Positions 42,166-51,297 of a stretch of DNA of 51,870 bases are shown in pieces; the first letter of the stretch is position 1; each line of letters starts with the position of its first letter. The position numbers and the translations under genes are program-made. The notes below the pieces were generated by a model, which did no database searches, was not told the DNA's origin, and saw only the letters and a list, made by a program, of their open reading frames with translations. This DNA comes from Bacteroidales bacterium (GTDB lineage: Bacteria > Bacteroidota > Bacteroidia > Bacteroidales > UBA932). The stretch lies in contig JAFWOY010000003.1 of assembly GCA_017509755.1 (NCBI GenBank), forward strand, positions 1 through 51,870. The letters run 5' to 3'.

Positions 42166-45162
42166 TTATTCGGCGGCTGGAACCTTGGCATAGATGCCGG
42201 TGACTGACATGCCCAGCCCGAAGAAGGCCATGGGACTGCCACTTTCCCGCAGAATGACGGCAAAACCATCGTAGAGACAGACCTGGTAATTGAAACTGAA
42301 CTCGTAATCATCATCCGAGAGATAGCGGGAGACTTTCAGCGTCTCATCCGGCATATCGGTGAAGGTATCGGTGGCCATGTTGTACGACGGGCCGGGACCG
42401 CAGTTGCTGATCTCAAAATTCAGGATGTCCGGGTCGTCTTCGCTGCGGGTAATGCGAAGCGTTCCATCGCCGGTATCGCCTCCGGCGTCATGATATTCAT
42501 AGAGGCCGGCAATGGCATCGGCCGTTGTGGAGAAATCATAGGTCTTGAGGCCTTTGCGCGTAGCAGAAACGGGAATTTTCAGCTCCTCCATTCCCCGGAC
42601 GATGGTTGCCATGCGCTTGTTACCTTCCTTGTCCATGTAGATATGCCAGGGAATCGTACCGTCTTCTTCCAAGGCGACGATGTGCAGGCCGGACTCCTCT
42701 TTTCCTTGGGTCCCGACGATGCGCATGGATTGTCCGTCCAGGGTGGCTTCTCCGTACAACACACTGTGGTCACGGGTCCATTGCAGGCGCAGCTGGTTGT
42801 CGCCGTTCGAACCTTCGAAGCCGTAGTTCTGTCCCTGGTCGTCCCCATAATACTGGATGGTGCGGTCCTGCGTGAGAAACCAGAAATCGAAATTCTCCAA
42901 ATCCTCATCCTGGGTGACGCTGATCAGGTAAGATGGGCTGAGTGCACGTGTTGTCCAGTTCCCGAACGAATCCCAATCACCGAACCGGGCCGTTTTTTCC
43001 TCCTGGACCTGCCCGGCTTCGAAACGACGTGCCGTGAAGCCGTTCAGCGTTTCTCCGTCCGCCGCGATGTCGAAATCAACCGTGATGGAGGGTTGGGTGC
43101 TTTGGCCACGATAGAGCGCGTAACGGGTCAGGTTCCCTTGTTTGTTGAAGGTGCCTTCCTGGGTATATTCTTCATCCTGATTGTAATAGTAGCGTTCATG
43201 CCGGTATCCCGCCGCATCGGTAAAAGTTGTATCCGCAAAGGTCAGGCGGGTCCCTTTTTCGTCCTTGACGATGTTACGGGAGGCTATGATGGAGCCTTCC
43301 TTGTCGGTTTTTTCATAGTGGAGATTCGTCCTGCCTACCCGCACCCATTCCGTCGTCTGCAACTGGTCCCATCCGTCCACGTCATAGTGATAAGTCTGGA
43401 TGGTATTGGTCTGTCCATCATAGCTTTCGATGGCTTTGGCAAGCCGGTTCCGGCTGTCGTATTCGGAGACACGGGAAAAAGTCGATTGCGGATTCACGGA
43501 GGTGTACGAAGTTTCATTGCCTGCGGCATCGTAACCATAGGTCGTGGTGAAGCGAAGTGTTCCATCCGTATCCCAATACTGGGACTTGGCTATTTTTCCA
43601 TCGGCGGTGTACTCGTAGGTATAGGTGGTATAACCCTCTTCTTCCGTTCCGTAAACTTCTTTTGTATAGCGGCCTTGCGCGTCTTTTTCAGAGAGTGCCT
43701 CGTTGAGGCCGCCTTCCTCGGAATCGCCTTCATCGCCATATTCATGATACTCTTCCCGTGCGGTCAGTTTCCCTTTCGGGTCGAAAGAATACTTGACCGT
43801 ATAAGGGTCTCCTTCCATGTTGTTGGTCGTCACTAGCAGGGACTTGACGGGGCCCTTAAAAGCCATGGAGAGATCCTCTGTGAGGGTCTCTCCATTCGGT
43901 GTTTCATGCGTGGATGTGCCGGTAGGGTTGGCCTGTTTGCAGCTGGTGCCCAAACCCAATGCCAGCACGAGCATCAAGATGGCGATTACATCAGCTGTTT
44001 TTTTTTTACGCGACCGGCTCACGAGCCAGACGATCAGCGCAGCGGCAACAACCAGCAGGGTAATGCCCAGCAGGGGCCTGTGCGCGATCCAGGCTATACC
44101 GATGACGATGGCGCACCAGACGATGCCGACGACCGTGGCGACGAAGCCGACACCGGCCCCGATGATCCGCTGGACGAACGGCACCACAGCGAAGACCGTG
44201 CTGAGGAAGCTTACCAGTGAACGGAATCCGGCTACGACCAGAATGATGCCAAGGATGCGGAACAGCCAGAGCACCATCTTGTTGGCGCTCTTCTGATGCT
44301 CGATCATGTTCTCGGCGCTGACCGTGCCCATTTCCACCTTGGAGAAGGACTTGCCGTTTTTGGCGATATAGCTCTCGAAGGTGTTGTTTACGACTTTCTG
44401 CAGCAGGGAAATGGTCTTGGGCGAAGTAACCTGCGTGAAGGTGATGCGGACATCACCGATATGCGGTGCAGCCGGATCGGAACCGATGTACACCTGGTCA
44501 CCGGATACTGTCACGACAACGGTCGAGTCGGCGATGTTGACCAGCAGTTGTTTTTTCTGGGCATCAGTAAGTGCAGGATACGCCGGCTCTTCACCGGAAA
44601 TGCGTCCCACGATACCAGGGGTAAGCCGGTAGGCTCCGAAAGTCACGTCGGAAGCCGTCTGCTCGAGTTCTTCCACGGCACGGAGCACGAAATTCTTGCC
44701 CTTGTAGTCCGGGTCCTTGAATTCGTTGGAATTGACGGGCTCACTGCACCAGGCCGGTTCGTACGTATAGGTCGTAGTGGTTTCGGTGCTGCCGCCGAGT
44801 TTGTCCTTCCGTTCGGATTCGCTTTGCTGTGTCCATTGATAATACTCGACGTTGCGGACGAGTTTCATCGCGTTGACGGCGATGCCGAAAGCGGCGTCGC
44901 GCAACGTGTCGTTCGTCGTGGCTACGCCGGTAGCGTGAACGGCTTTTCCTTCAAACGCAGGGTCGATCGTACTGATGTCGGAGAGTTCGACATAATTCTT
45001 CTGGAAATCCTTCAGGGCATCACTGGCCTTGACGGCACGGCCCTCGTTCCACCAGAGGATGACCGTGCCGGCAATGATCAGGATGATACCCCACAGGATT
45101 CCCTGGAAGGAGTTCTTTACCTTGCTTCCATAGGATTGCCGTGTGGTTTCTTGAAAGGCCAT
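42166..45162 (-). CDS. TMEM43-family membrane protein fused to a YD-repeat lipoprotein
   Basis: A 998-aa product. Residues 1-385 are a complete TMEM43-like protein: one N-terminal membrane helix (FQGILWGIILIIAGTVILWW), a large soluble domain, and three or four C-terminal helices (about 297-380). Residues 386-410 then look like a fresh lipoprotein signal: RKKK, a hydrophobic stretch and the lipobox GLGTSC (Cys 408). After it comes a YD-repeat protein paralogous to the downstream 594-aa gene. The junction codons lie in a run of ten A. One base more or fewer stops the first part at once (KKKQLM-stop or KKKNS-stop), and a GTG at 44022 could start the lipoprotein separately. So the real products may be two proteins, or both fused and split forms. 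Confidence 0.75.
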   Translation of the reverse strand: MAFQETTRQSYGSKVKNSFQGILWGIILIIAGTVILWWNEGRAVKASDALKDFQKNYVELSDISTIDPAFEGKAVHATGVATTNDTLRDAAFGIAVNAMKLVRNVEYYQWTQQSESERKDKLGGSTETTTTYTYEPAWCSEPVNSNEFKDPDYKGKNFVLRAVEELEQTASDVTFGAYRLTPGIVGRISGEEPAYPALTDAQKKQLLVNIADSTVVVTVSGDQVYIGSDPAAPHIGDVRITFTQVTSPKTISLLQKVVNNTFESYIAKNGKSFSKVEMGTVSAENMIEHQKSANKMVLWLFRILGIILVVAGFRSLVSFLSTVFAVVPFVQRIIGAGVGFVATVVGIVWCAIVIGIAWIAHRPLLGITLLVVAAALIVWLVSRSRKKKTADVIAILMLVLALGLGTSCKQANPTGTSTHETPNGETLTEDLSMAFKGPVKSLLVTTNNMEGDPYTVKYSFDPKGKLTAREEYHEYGDEGDSEEGGLNEALSEKDAQGRYTKEVYGTEEEGYTTYTYEYTADGKIAKSQYWDTDGTLRFTTTYGYDAAGNETSYTSVNPQSTFSRVSEYDSRNRLAKAIESYDGQTNTIQTYHYDVDGWDQLQTTEWVRVGRTNLHYEKTDKEGSIIASRNIVKDEKGTRLTFADTTFTDAAGYRHERYYYNQDEEYTQEGTFNKQGNLTRYALYRGQSTQPSITVDFDIAADGETLNGFTARRFEAGQVQEEKTARFGDWDSFGNWTTRALSPSYLISVTQDEDLENFDFWFLTQDRTIQYYGDDQGQNYGFEGSNGDNQLRLQWTRDHSVLYGEATLDGQSMRIVGTQGKEESGLHIVALEEDGTIPWHIYMDKEGNKRMATIVRGMEELKIPVSATRKGLKTYDFSTTADAIAGLYEYHDAGGDTGDGTLRITRSEDDPDILNFEISNCGPGPSYNMATDTFTDMPDETLKVSRYLSDDDYEFSFNYQVCLYDGFAVILRESGSPMAFFGLGMSVTGIYAKVPAAE
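43998..44007 (-). repeat. A10 homopolymer at the TMEM43/lipoprotein junction
   Basis: Ten consecutive A on the coding strand encode Lys-Lys-Lys and the first base of Thr. Such runs favour slippage of RNA polymerase and replication. Shifts of -1, +1 or -2 all lead to a stop within four codons after the run. Confidence 0.85.
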
Positions 45163-45188
45163 GTTGTTTAAGTTTTAGGCGGGACAGA

Positions 45189-45878
45189 CTATTTGAGCGT
45201 GCCGGCCTGGGCGTCGTTGATCATCTTCTCGTTGGCGGTGATGAAGATCTCGACACGACGGTTCTGGAGGCGGCCTTCCTTGGTGCTGTTGTCAGCCACG
45301 GGCTCGTGGAAGGAACGACCTTCGATGGTCATGCGATTCCTCGACATGCCGCAGTTCTGGAGGAAGGTAGCCACGGAGTTGGCGCGTTCGACAGAAAGTT
45401 TGTCGTTGTACTCAGCCGTACCGGTGTTGTCGGTGTGGCCGAGGATGGTCAGGTCGGTATCCGGCAGGTCGGCCATGTTGGAGGCGAACTTGCGGAGGGC
45501 TGCCTTGGAGGCATCGTTCAGCGTGGAGCTGCTGGTGTTGAAGAGGATGCCGCTTTCGAGCGTAACCTTGACGGCCTTCAGGTCGTTGGCGTCGGTCACT
45601 ACTTCGATGTTGGCGTCTTCCATGGCGGCTGCCAGCTCGGCGGCCTTCTTGTCCATCTTGTTGCCGATAAGGGCACCTACGCCGGCACCGACGGCCGTTC
45701 CGATCGCTGCGCCGATGGCAGCGCTCTTGCCGTCTTTTCCGATGAGGGCGCCTACGCCGGCACCGACAGCTGCACCGGAACCGCTACCGATCGCGGTACC
45801 TTTCGCCAGGTTGGACATGTTGCCGCAGCCCGAAAGAATGAGGGCCGTGCAGATCAGGGCAGAAACGATTTTTTTCAT
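45189..45878 (-). CDS. OmpA-family lipoprotein with glycine-zipper segment
   Basis: A 229-aa lipoprotein (MKKIVSALICTALILSGCGN). Residues 30-85 are two glycine-zipper blocks of GAGVGALIG type (AAVGAGVGALIGKDGKSAAIG and AVGAGVGALIGNK in part), which insert into or pack against membranes. The C-terminal OmpA domain has LTILGHTDNTGTAEYNDKLSVERANSVATFL and RRVEIFI, with the Asp and Arg that bind peptidoglycan. It links the outer membrane to the cell wall, as YiaD/Pal-like proteins do. It is the first gene behind a consensus promoter, with the TMEM43 fusion 26 bp downstream, so it probably leads the six-gene operon. No target-specific role can be given. Confidence 0.93.
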   Translation of the reverse strand: MKKIVSALICTALILSGCGNMSNLAKGTAIGSGSGAAVGAGVGALIGKDGKSAAIGAAIGTAVGAGVGALIGNKMDKKAAELAAAMEDANIEVVTDANDLKAVKVTLESGILFNTSSSTLNDASKAALRKFASNMADLPDTDLTILGHTDNTGTAEYNDKLSVERANSVATFLQNCGMSRNRMTIEGRSFHEPVADNSTKEGRLQNRRVEIFITANEKMINDAQAGTLK

Positions 45879-45923
45879 CTTTGATATGGTTTTAATGGTT
45901 GAAAATTCTGGTTATCAATCATA

Positions 45924-45931
45924 CAAAGTTA
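45924..45931 (-). promoter_or_regulatory. Promoter of the OmpA-led operon
   Basis: TAACTTTG on the minus strand (45931-45924) is a consensus -7 box, giving a leader of about 40 nt before the OmpA start. I see no other consensus box in the short or overlapping junctions down to 35557. Confidence 0.6.
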
Positions 45932-45954
45932 GTAAAAAGAAAAAACATGCGGTG

Positions 45955-45986
45955 AAAAAAACAAAAAAAGTGCCCGAAGGCACTTT
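45955..45986 (-). terminator. Intrinsic terminator of lon-ung
   Basis: On the minus strand AAAGTGCC, loop TTCG, GGCACTTT (45986-45967), followed by TTTTGTTTTTTTC. The tetraloop is the very stable UUCG. Confidence 0.88.
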
Positions 45987-45995
45987 GGATGAAAA

Positions 45996-46664
45996 CTATC
46001 GCGTCCAGTCGATCGGCTCTTTTCCTTGTGCGGCCAGGATTTCGTTGGTCTTTGAGAAATGCCGGCAGCCGAAAAAGGCGCCCCGGGCCAGCGGGGAGGG
46101 GTGTGGCGCTTCCAGGACCGTATGTCGCGTGGTGTCGATCAAGGCCCGTTTCGAGCGCGCGAAATTGCCCCACAGCAAAAAGACGAGCCCTTCCCGCTGC
46201 CCGGAGAGGGTGCGGATTACCGCATCGGTAAATTCCGTCCAGCCGATCCGGCTGTGGGAGGTCGGCTGGCCGGCCCGTACCGTCAGGACTGCGTTGAGCA
46301 GGAAGACGCCCTGCTCTGCCCACCCGCGCAGGGAGCCGTCTTTGTGCAAACGGACTCCCAGGTCTGTTTCAATCTCCTTATAGATGTTGACCAGGGATGG
46401 AGGAAGCGGGATTCCGTGCGGCACGGAGAAGGAGAGACCTTCGGCTTGGCCGGGACCATGATAAGGGTCCTGTCCGATGATGACAACCTTGACCTTGTCA
46501 AAGGGTGTCAGATTGAAGGCATTGAAAATGAGGGGTCCGGGAGGATAGATGGTCCTTCCGGCCCGTTTCTCCTCGTGCAACTGCCGGGCAAGTGCCTGGA
46601 AATAGGGCTTTTCGAATTCCGGCGCGAGGGCGCGTTTCCAGCTTTCTTCGATCTTGACGTCCAT
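45996..46664 (-). CDS. ung: Uracil-DNA glycosylase
   Basis: A 222-aa family 1 enzyme of usual length. It removes uracil from DNA, starting base-excision repair. The water-activating loop GQDPYHGPGQAEGLSFSV, the Leu loop motif HPSPLARGAFFGCRHFS and VFLLWGNFA are all present. The gene starts 2 bp after the lon stop, so it is expressed as the second gene of a lon-ung unit closed by a UUCG-loop terminator. Nothing is unusual in the protein itself. Confidence 0.98.
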   Translation of the reverse strand: MDVKIEESWKRALAPEFEKPYFQALARQLHEEKRAGRTIYPPGPLIFNAFNLTPFDKVKVVIIGQDPYHGPGQAEGLSFSVPHGIPLPPSLVNIYKEIETDLGVRLHKDGSLRGWAEQGVFLLNAVLTVRAGQPTSHSRIGWTEFTDAVIRTLSGQREGLVFLLWGNFARSKRALIDTTRHTVLEAPHPSPLARGAFFGCRHFSKTNEILAAQGKEPIDWTR

Positions 46665-46666
46665 GG

Positions 46667-49087
46667 CTATTCACTGAAAATGAATTCAATCACTTCATCG
46701 ATGGTTTCCACGTAGCGGAATTCCAGTCCTTCCACATAGAGCGGCTTGATGTCGAGGATGTCCTTTTCATTCTCTTTCGAGAGCACGATGGTCTTCACGC
46801 CGGCCCGTTTGGCCGCCAGGATTTTCTCCTTGATGCCGCCTACCGGGAGTACTTTGCCGCGCAGGGTAATCTCGCCCGTCATGGCGAGATGGCTGCGGAC
46901 CGCTTTTCCGCGCAGGGCGGAAGCCATGGCACTGACCATTGTGATACCGGCAGAAGGGCCGTCTTTCGGGATGGCGCCTTCCGGTACATGGATGTGCATA
47001 TCCTTTTTGGCCAGTTCCTTGGCCGTCGTACAGGCCAGGGCAGGATGCGCTTTCAGATACTGATAGGCGATGGTGACGGATTCTTTCATGACGTCTCCCA
47101 GACTGCCAGTCGTTGAGAGAACGCCTTTGCCTTCGCTCAGGCTGCATTCTACAAAAAGAATCTCTCCGCCCACTTGCGTCCAGGCCAGGCCTGTGACGAC
47201 GCCGGGTGCTTCATTGCCCTCCTGCAAGTCGTGGAAATTGGTGGGCAGACCCAGGTACGCCTTGGCCTCTTCCGGTCCGATCTGTGCGGGAAGCGGTTCT
47301 TCCAATGCAATCTTCTTGGCCGTGATGCGGGCCACTTTTGCAATCTGCTTGTCGAGGCCGCGCACGCCGGATTCGCGGGTGTACTGGTCGATGATCGTCT
47401 CGATGGCTTCCCGGGTGAGCGAAAGGTCTTTTTCCTGCAGGCCGTGGGCTTTCTGCTGTTTCGGGATCAGGTATCCCTGGGCGATCGCCACTTTTTCTTC
47501 GGCCAGATACCCCGACACATTGATCATCTCCATCCGGTCCTTCAGGGCGGGATGGATGCCGCTCACATCGTTGGCGGTCGTGATGAACAGGACTTTCGAC
47601 AAGTCGTAGTCGATGTCGAGATAATTGTCGTGGAACGTCGTGTTCTGCTCGGGATCCAGCACTTCCAGCAGGGCGGACGCCGGGTCGCCGTGGAAATCTT
47701 CCCGCACTTTGTCGATCTCGTCCAGGACGATAACCGGATTCGAAGTGCCGGCCCGCCGGATGGTCTGGATGATGCGCCCCGGCATGGCGCCGATATAGGT
47801 CTTGCGGTGGCCGCGGATTTCGGACTCATCGTGCAGGCCGCCAAGGGAAATCCTGCCATATTGGCGGCCCAGCGCCCGGGCAATTGATTTGCCGAGCGAA
47901 GTCTTGCCGACACCCGGAGGCCCGTAGAGGCACAGGATCGGTGACTTCATGTCGCCCTTAAGCTTGAGCACGGCCAGGTATTCAATGATGCGGTCCTTCA
48001 CTTTCTCAAGACCAAAGTGGTCTTCATCAAGTACTTGCTGGGCGTGCTTCATGTCAAGGTTGTCTTCCGACAACTCGTCCCAGGGCAACTCGAGCAGGAA
48101 GTCTACATAAGCGTACTGTACATTGTAGTCGGACGAATTCGGATTGGTATGCTCCAGCTTGCGGAGCTCCTTTTCGAAGGTCTCGGCAACCTTGGCAGAC
48201 CATTTCTTTTCTTTCGCGCGTGCGCGAAGCTCTGTCAGGTCCTGTTCTTCGGAATTGATGCCGAGCTCTTCCTGGATGGTCTTGAGCTGGTTGTTGAGGT
48301 AGTATTCGCGCTGTTGCTGGTCGATCTCCGACTTGACTTTCTTCTGGATGTCATCCTTGATCTTCAGCAGGTCGATATGCTTGTTCAGCAGTTCCAGGAG
48401 CTTGAGCGCCCGTTCGCGGAGGTCGTCGATCTCCAGCAGCGGTACTTTGTCCGTGGGCGGGTCGATCTCGGCACTCGAAGCGATGAAGTTGACGATGAAA
48501 TCGTAGCCTTCTATATTCTTGATCGCGTAGCCCGCTTCCTGCGGAATGTTGGGCGAGAGCTTGACGATCTGGATAGCGGCATCCTTGATGGAACCGGTCA
48601 GCGCATCCATGTCCGCATCGCCTGCGGCAGGAATGATCTCATGGCGGTAGGTGACTTCCGCCATCATATAAGGCGCTGTGATGTTGATCTCCCGGATGTC
48701 GAAACGGCGTACCCCCTGGATGATGGCCGTGATCGTGTCGTCGGGCATCTCGATGGTCTTGATGACGCGGCCCAGCGTACCGATGCGGTAGATGTCGGCA
48801 GGGGAGGGATCCTCCACTTTGGCATCCATCTGCGTGACGGCACCCAACAGCCGTCCGCTGCGGAATACGTCGTTGATCAACTGGATAGACTTGGGCCTTC
48901 CCACAGTGACGGGAATGACCGTATTGGGGAACAGGATGGCGTTCCGAAGCGGCAGGATGGGCAGCAGCGCGGGAAGATCCACTTCCCGGAGATCCCCTCC
49001 GGGATTCTCCACATTCATGACCGGGATGATGTTCACTTCGTTCCCGGATCCTCCGAAAATCTCTTTCAATATATCTTTGTTGTCCAT
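46667..49087 (-). CDS. lon: ATP-dependent protease Lon
   Basis: An 806-aa LonA protease. The N-terminal substrate-binding domain ([23 protein letters not shown]) and a coiled region ([19 protein letters not shown]) precede the AAA+ module with Walker [10 protein letters not shown] (about residue 390) and Walker [10 protein letters not shown]. The protease domain has the catalytic Ser in PKDGPSAG (about 710) and Lys in VGGIKEKI (about 750). It degrades damaged and regulatory proteins in the cytoplasm. A CGGCCC/GGGCCG hairpin (49112-49128) lies in the leader, 25 bp before the start codon. I do not see a clear consensus promoter box, so a stress-specific promoter is possible. Confidence 0.98.
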   Translation of the reverse strand: MDNKDILKEIFGGSGNEVNIIPVMNVENPGGDLREVDLPALLPILPLRNAILFPNTVIPVTVGRPKSIQLINDVFRSGRLLGAVTQMDAKVEDPSPADIYRIGTLGRVIKTIEMPDDTITAIIQGVRRFDIREINITAPYMMAEVTYRHEIIPAAGDADMDALTGSIKDAAIQIVKLSPNIPQEAGYAIKNIEGYDFIVNFIASSAEIDPPTDKVPLLEIDDLRERALKLLELLNKHIDLLKIKDDIQKKVKSEIDQQQREYYLNNQLKTIQEELGINSEEQDLTELRARAKEKKWSAKVAETFEKELRKLEHTNPNSSDYNVQYAYVDFLLELPWDELSEDNLDMKHAQQVLDEDHFGLEKVKDRIIEYLAVLKLKGDMKSPILCLYGPPGVGKTSLGKSIARALGRQYGRISLGGLHDESEIRGHRKTYIGAMPGRIIQTIRRAGTSNPVIVLDEIDKVREDFHGDPASALLEVLDPEQNTTFHDNYLDIDYDLSKVLFITTANDVSGIHPALKDRMEMINVSGYLAEEKVAIAQGYLIPKQQKAHGLQEKDLSLTREAIETIIDQYTRESGVRGLDKQIAKVARITAKKIALEEPLPAQIGPEEAKAYLGLPTNFHDLQEGNEAPGVVTGLAWTQVGGEILFVECSLSEGKGVLSTTGSLGDVMKESVTIAYQYLKAHPALACTTAKELAKKDMHIHVPEGAIPKDGPSAGITMVSAMASALRGKAVRSHLAMTGEITLRGKVLPVGGIKEKILAAKRAGVKTIVLSKENEKDILDIKPLYVEGLEFRYVETIDEVIEFIFSE

Positions 49088-49186
49088 AATCGTGTCAAAA
49101 TGTCAGTATTTCGGCCCCGTCAGGGCCGGACGGTATAATGGTCAATAGTTATGCCAAACACAAAAATCAAAAAATGTCAACTAGTA

Positions 49187-49218
49187 TTTTGATAATTAAA
49201 AAAATAGATATATTTTTG
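49187..49218 (+). promoter_or_regulatory. Promoter of the HU gene
   Basis: TTTTG (49187-49191), 19 bp, TATTTTTG (49211-49218): a full consensus promoter. The leader to the ATG is about 38 nt and AT-rich, typical for highly expressed Bacteroidota genes. Confidence 0.75.
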
Positions 49219-49261
49219 CATCCCTCAAAAATGTGTTTAACTAATACAAACGAATAATAAA

Positions 49262-49549
49262 ATGACTAAGGCTGAAATCGTTAATGAAATCGCTAAAAGC
49301 ACTGGCGTCGAGCGCCTTAAAGTGCAGAGCGTTGTAGAAGGCTTCATGGAAAGCGTCAAGAATTCCCTCGCTGAAGGTGAGAATGTCTATCTCCGTGGTT
49401 TTGGTAGCTTTACCGTAAAGACCCGCGCTAAGAAGACCGCTCGTAACATTTCCAAGAATACGACCATCGTGATCCCGGCCCACAACGTTCCCGCTTTCAA
49501 ACCGGCCAAGACGTTCATTGCCAAGGTGAGCAAGGAGGAAACCATTTAA
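49262..49549 (+). CDS. HU-family DNA-binding protein
   Basis: A 95-aa histone-like protein. The start MTKAEIVNEIAKSTGVERL, the central NVYLRGFGSFTVKTRAKKTARN and the C-terminal IPAHNVPAFKPAKTFIAKV are diagnostic of the HU/IHF fold. The Pro that intercalates into bent DNA is in the arm region VIPAHN. It binds and bends DNA as a nucleoid protein dimer. A strong promoter precedes it, and a very basic 29-aa gene follows after 12 bp, so both should be highly expressed. HU and IHF cannot be told apart by sequence here. Confidence 0.96.
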   Translation: MTKAEIVNEIAKSTGVERLKVQSVVEGFMESVKNSLAEGENVYLRGFGSFTVKTRAKKTARNISKNTTIVIPAHNVPAFKPAKTFIAKVSKEETI

Positions 49550-49561
49550 AACTATAGTATT

Positions 49562-49651
49562 ATGCCTAACGGAAAGAAGCACAAGAGACATAAGATGGCT
49601 ACGCACAAGCGTAAGAAACGCCTGCGTAAGAACAGACATAAGAAGAAATAG
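49562..49651 (+). CDS. 29-aa basic protein, AURKAIP1/COX24 (mS38/bS22-like) domain
   Basis: A tiny reading frame of 29 residues, MPNGKKHKRHKMATHKRKKR followed by LRKNRHKKK, ending in TAG. About 60% of residues are Lys, Arg or His. The core KMATHKRKKRLRKNRHK matches the C-terminal COX24/AURKAIP1 motif of mitochondrial ribosomal protein mS38. Short homologues annotated with this domain are widespread in Bacteroidota, as far as I recall. A ribosomal small-subunit location is the likely role. It lies between HU and RNase G, 12 bp after HU, and is easily missed because of its size. Confidence 0.85.
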   Translation: MPNGKKHKRHKMATHKRKKRLRKNRHKKK

Positions 49652-49679
49652 GTTGTCTCCGGTATTCTTATTTACAGAT

Positions 49680-49719
49680 TAATCTAAAGCAGACAGCGTT
49701 CTGCTTTAGATTATTTTTG
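49680..49719 (+). terminator. Hairpin terminator fused to the RNase G promoter box
   Basis: TAATCTAAAGCAGA (49680-49693) pairs perfectly with TCTGCTTTAGATTA (49700-49713) around CAGCGT, followed by TTTTTG. The last bases double as TATTTTTG (49712-49719), a -7 promoter box 10 bp before the RNase G start. One stretch may end the HU transcript and start the next. A -33 element is not evident. Confidence 0.7.
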
Positions 49720-49729
49720 TTTTACAAGT

Positions 49730-51277
49730 ATGGACAAAGATCTGATTATTGATGTAGGACAGTCCGAAATCTCGATTGCACTCCTGGAGAACAAGCGTCT
49801 GATTGAACTCAATCGGGAGAAAACGGAGGGCCGTGGCTACAGTGTGGGAGATGTCTATCTTGGAAAAGTCAAGAAAATACTTCCCTCGCTCAATGCCGCT
49901 TTCGTGGACATCGGAGACGAGAAGGACGCATTTGTCCACTATCTCGATCTGGGCCTGAACTTCAAGGCCTTCGATCATTTCGTACGGAATATCAACGGGA
50001 ACACGGATTATACCCAGCTCTTCCGGGACACGCGCATCGATGACATCCTCGAGAAGGAGGGCAAGATCGAGCGTTTCCTTTCTCCCGGCCAGCCCATTGC
50101 CGTCCAGATCGTCAAGGAACCCATCTCGACGAAGGGTTCGCGTCTGACGGCCGAAATCTCGATTGCCGGCCGCAACCTGGTCCTGCTCCCGTTTGCTGAC
50201 AAGGTCAGCATTTCCCAGAAGATTTCCTCGCGGGAAGAAAAGAAGCGCCTTGAGCGTTTGGTTTACAGTATCCTGCCGCCCAATTACGGTGTCATCATCC
50301 GGACGGCTGCCGAAGGTAAACGTGCCGCCGTGCTGGATGCTGAACTCAAGGGGCTGATCAAGAAATGGGAAGATTCCTGGCCCAAGATCGCCAAGAACAA
50401 GGGCGTCCAACTGTTGTTTACGGAAAACAGCCGGACGACCACCATCCTGCGCGACCTGCTCAACGACTCGTTCACCAATATCTACGTGAACGACGAAGCC
50501 GTTTTCAAGGAGGTCGATGATTATGTCACGATGATTTCTCCGGAGCAGGAGAAGATCGTCAAACTCTATAAGGGACACGAACCGATCCTCGACCATTTCG
50601 AGGTGAGCCGCCAGATCAAGGGGTCTTTCGGCAAGATCGTGTCTATCAAATCGGGCGCGTATCTCGTGATCGAACATACGGAAGCGCTCCATGTGGTCGA
50701 TGTCAACAGCGGTATCCGGGCCAAGCAGAAAGACCAGGAGAACAATGCCTTCGAGGTCAACAAGAATGCGGCGGAAGAGATTGCCCGGCAGCTTCGCCTG
50801 CGCGATATGGGCGGAATCGTCATCATTGATTTCATCGATATGGATGACAGTGGCCACCGTCTCCAGCTCTACAAGTATATGCAGGAGCTCATGGAGGGTG
50901 ACCGCGCCAAGCATACTGTACTCCCGCTTACGAAGTTCGGCCTGATGCAGATTACCCGGCAGCGGGTGCGCCCCGCTACCGAGATCAATACCACGGAGGT
51001 TTGTCCGACCTGCAATGGAACTGGCAAGGTCGGCCCGACCATCCTGTTCGACGAAGCCGTCGAGCGTCAACTCGCCTATTATGTGAAGGAACGCAAGGTA
51101 GACTCCTTCGTACTCAAGGTGAGCCCGATTTTCGAAGCCTATCTGACCAAGGGTTTCAACAGCATCCGGCGCAAGTGGTGCCGCAAGTATGGATGCAAGA
51201 TCAAGATTGAAGGGAATACAGACTATTCCCTTCTGCAAGCCACCTGGTGCAATGCCACGGGTGAACCGATCGAATAA
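49730..51277 (+). CDS. rng: Ribonuclease G/E family endoribonuclease
   Basis: A 515-aa RNase G-type enzyme, without the long C-terminal degradosome scaffold of RNase E. The S1 domain (SVGDVYLGKVKKILPSLNAAFVDIGDEKDAFVH, split motif) is near residues 35-100. The catalytic Asp residues lie in VVDVNSG and GIVIIDFIDM, and the zinc-link is CPTCNGTG. It cuts single-stranded RNA, taking part in 16S rRNA maturation and mRNA decay. Its place just before an rRNA operon and just after a likely ribosomal protein fits this job. The leader is almost absent: the -7 box ends 10 bp before the ATG. Confidence 0.96.
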   Translation: MDKDLIIDVGQSEISIALLENKRLIELNREKTEGRGYSVGDVYLGKVKKILPSLNAAFVDIGDEKDAFVHYLDLGLNFKAFDHFVRNINGNTDYTQLFRDTRIDDILEKEGKIERFLSPGQPIAVQIVKEPISTKGSRLTAEISIAGRNLVLLPFADKVSISQKISSREEKKRLERLVYSILPPNYGVIIRTAAEGKRAAVLDAELKGLIKKWEDSWPKIAKNKGVQLLFTENSRTTTILRDLLNDSFTNIYVNDEAVFKEVDDYVTMISPEQEKIVKLYKGHEPILDHFEVSRQIKGSFGKIVSIKSGAYLVIEHTEALHVVDVNSGIRAKQKDQENNAFEVNKNAAEEIARQLRLRDMGGIVIIDFIDMDDSGHRLQLYKYMQELMEGDRAKHTVLPLTKFGLMQITRQRVRPATEINTTEVCPTCNGTGKVGPTILFDEAVERQLAYYVKERKVDSFVLKVSPIFEAYLTKGFNSIRRKWCRKYGCKIKIEGNTDYSLLQATWCNATGEPIE

Positions 51278-51297
51278 CGACTATTATATATATAGGT

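Noticed and set aside
40360..45162. RHS/contact-dependent toxin system
   Set aside because: The repeats resemble YD motifs, but there is no RHS core-ending motif, variable toxin tip or small immunity gene.
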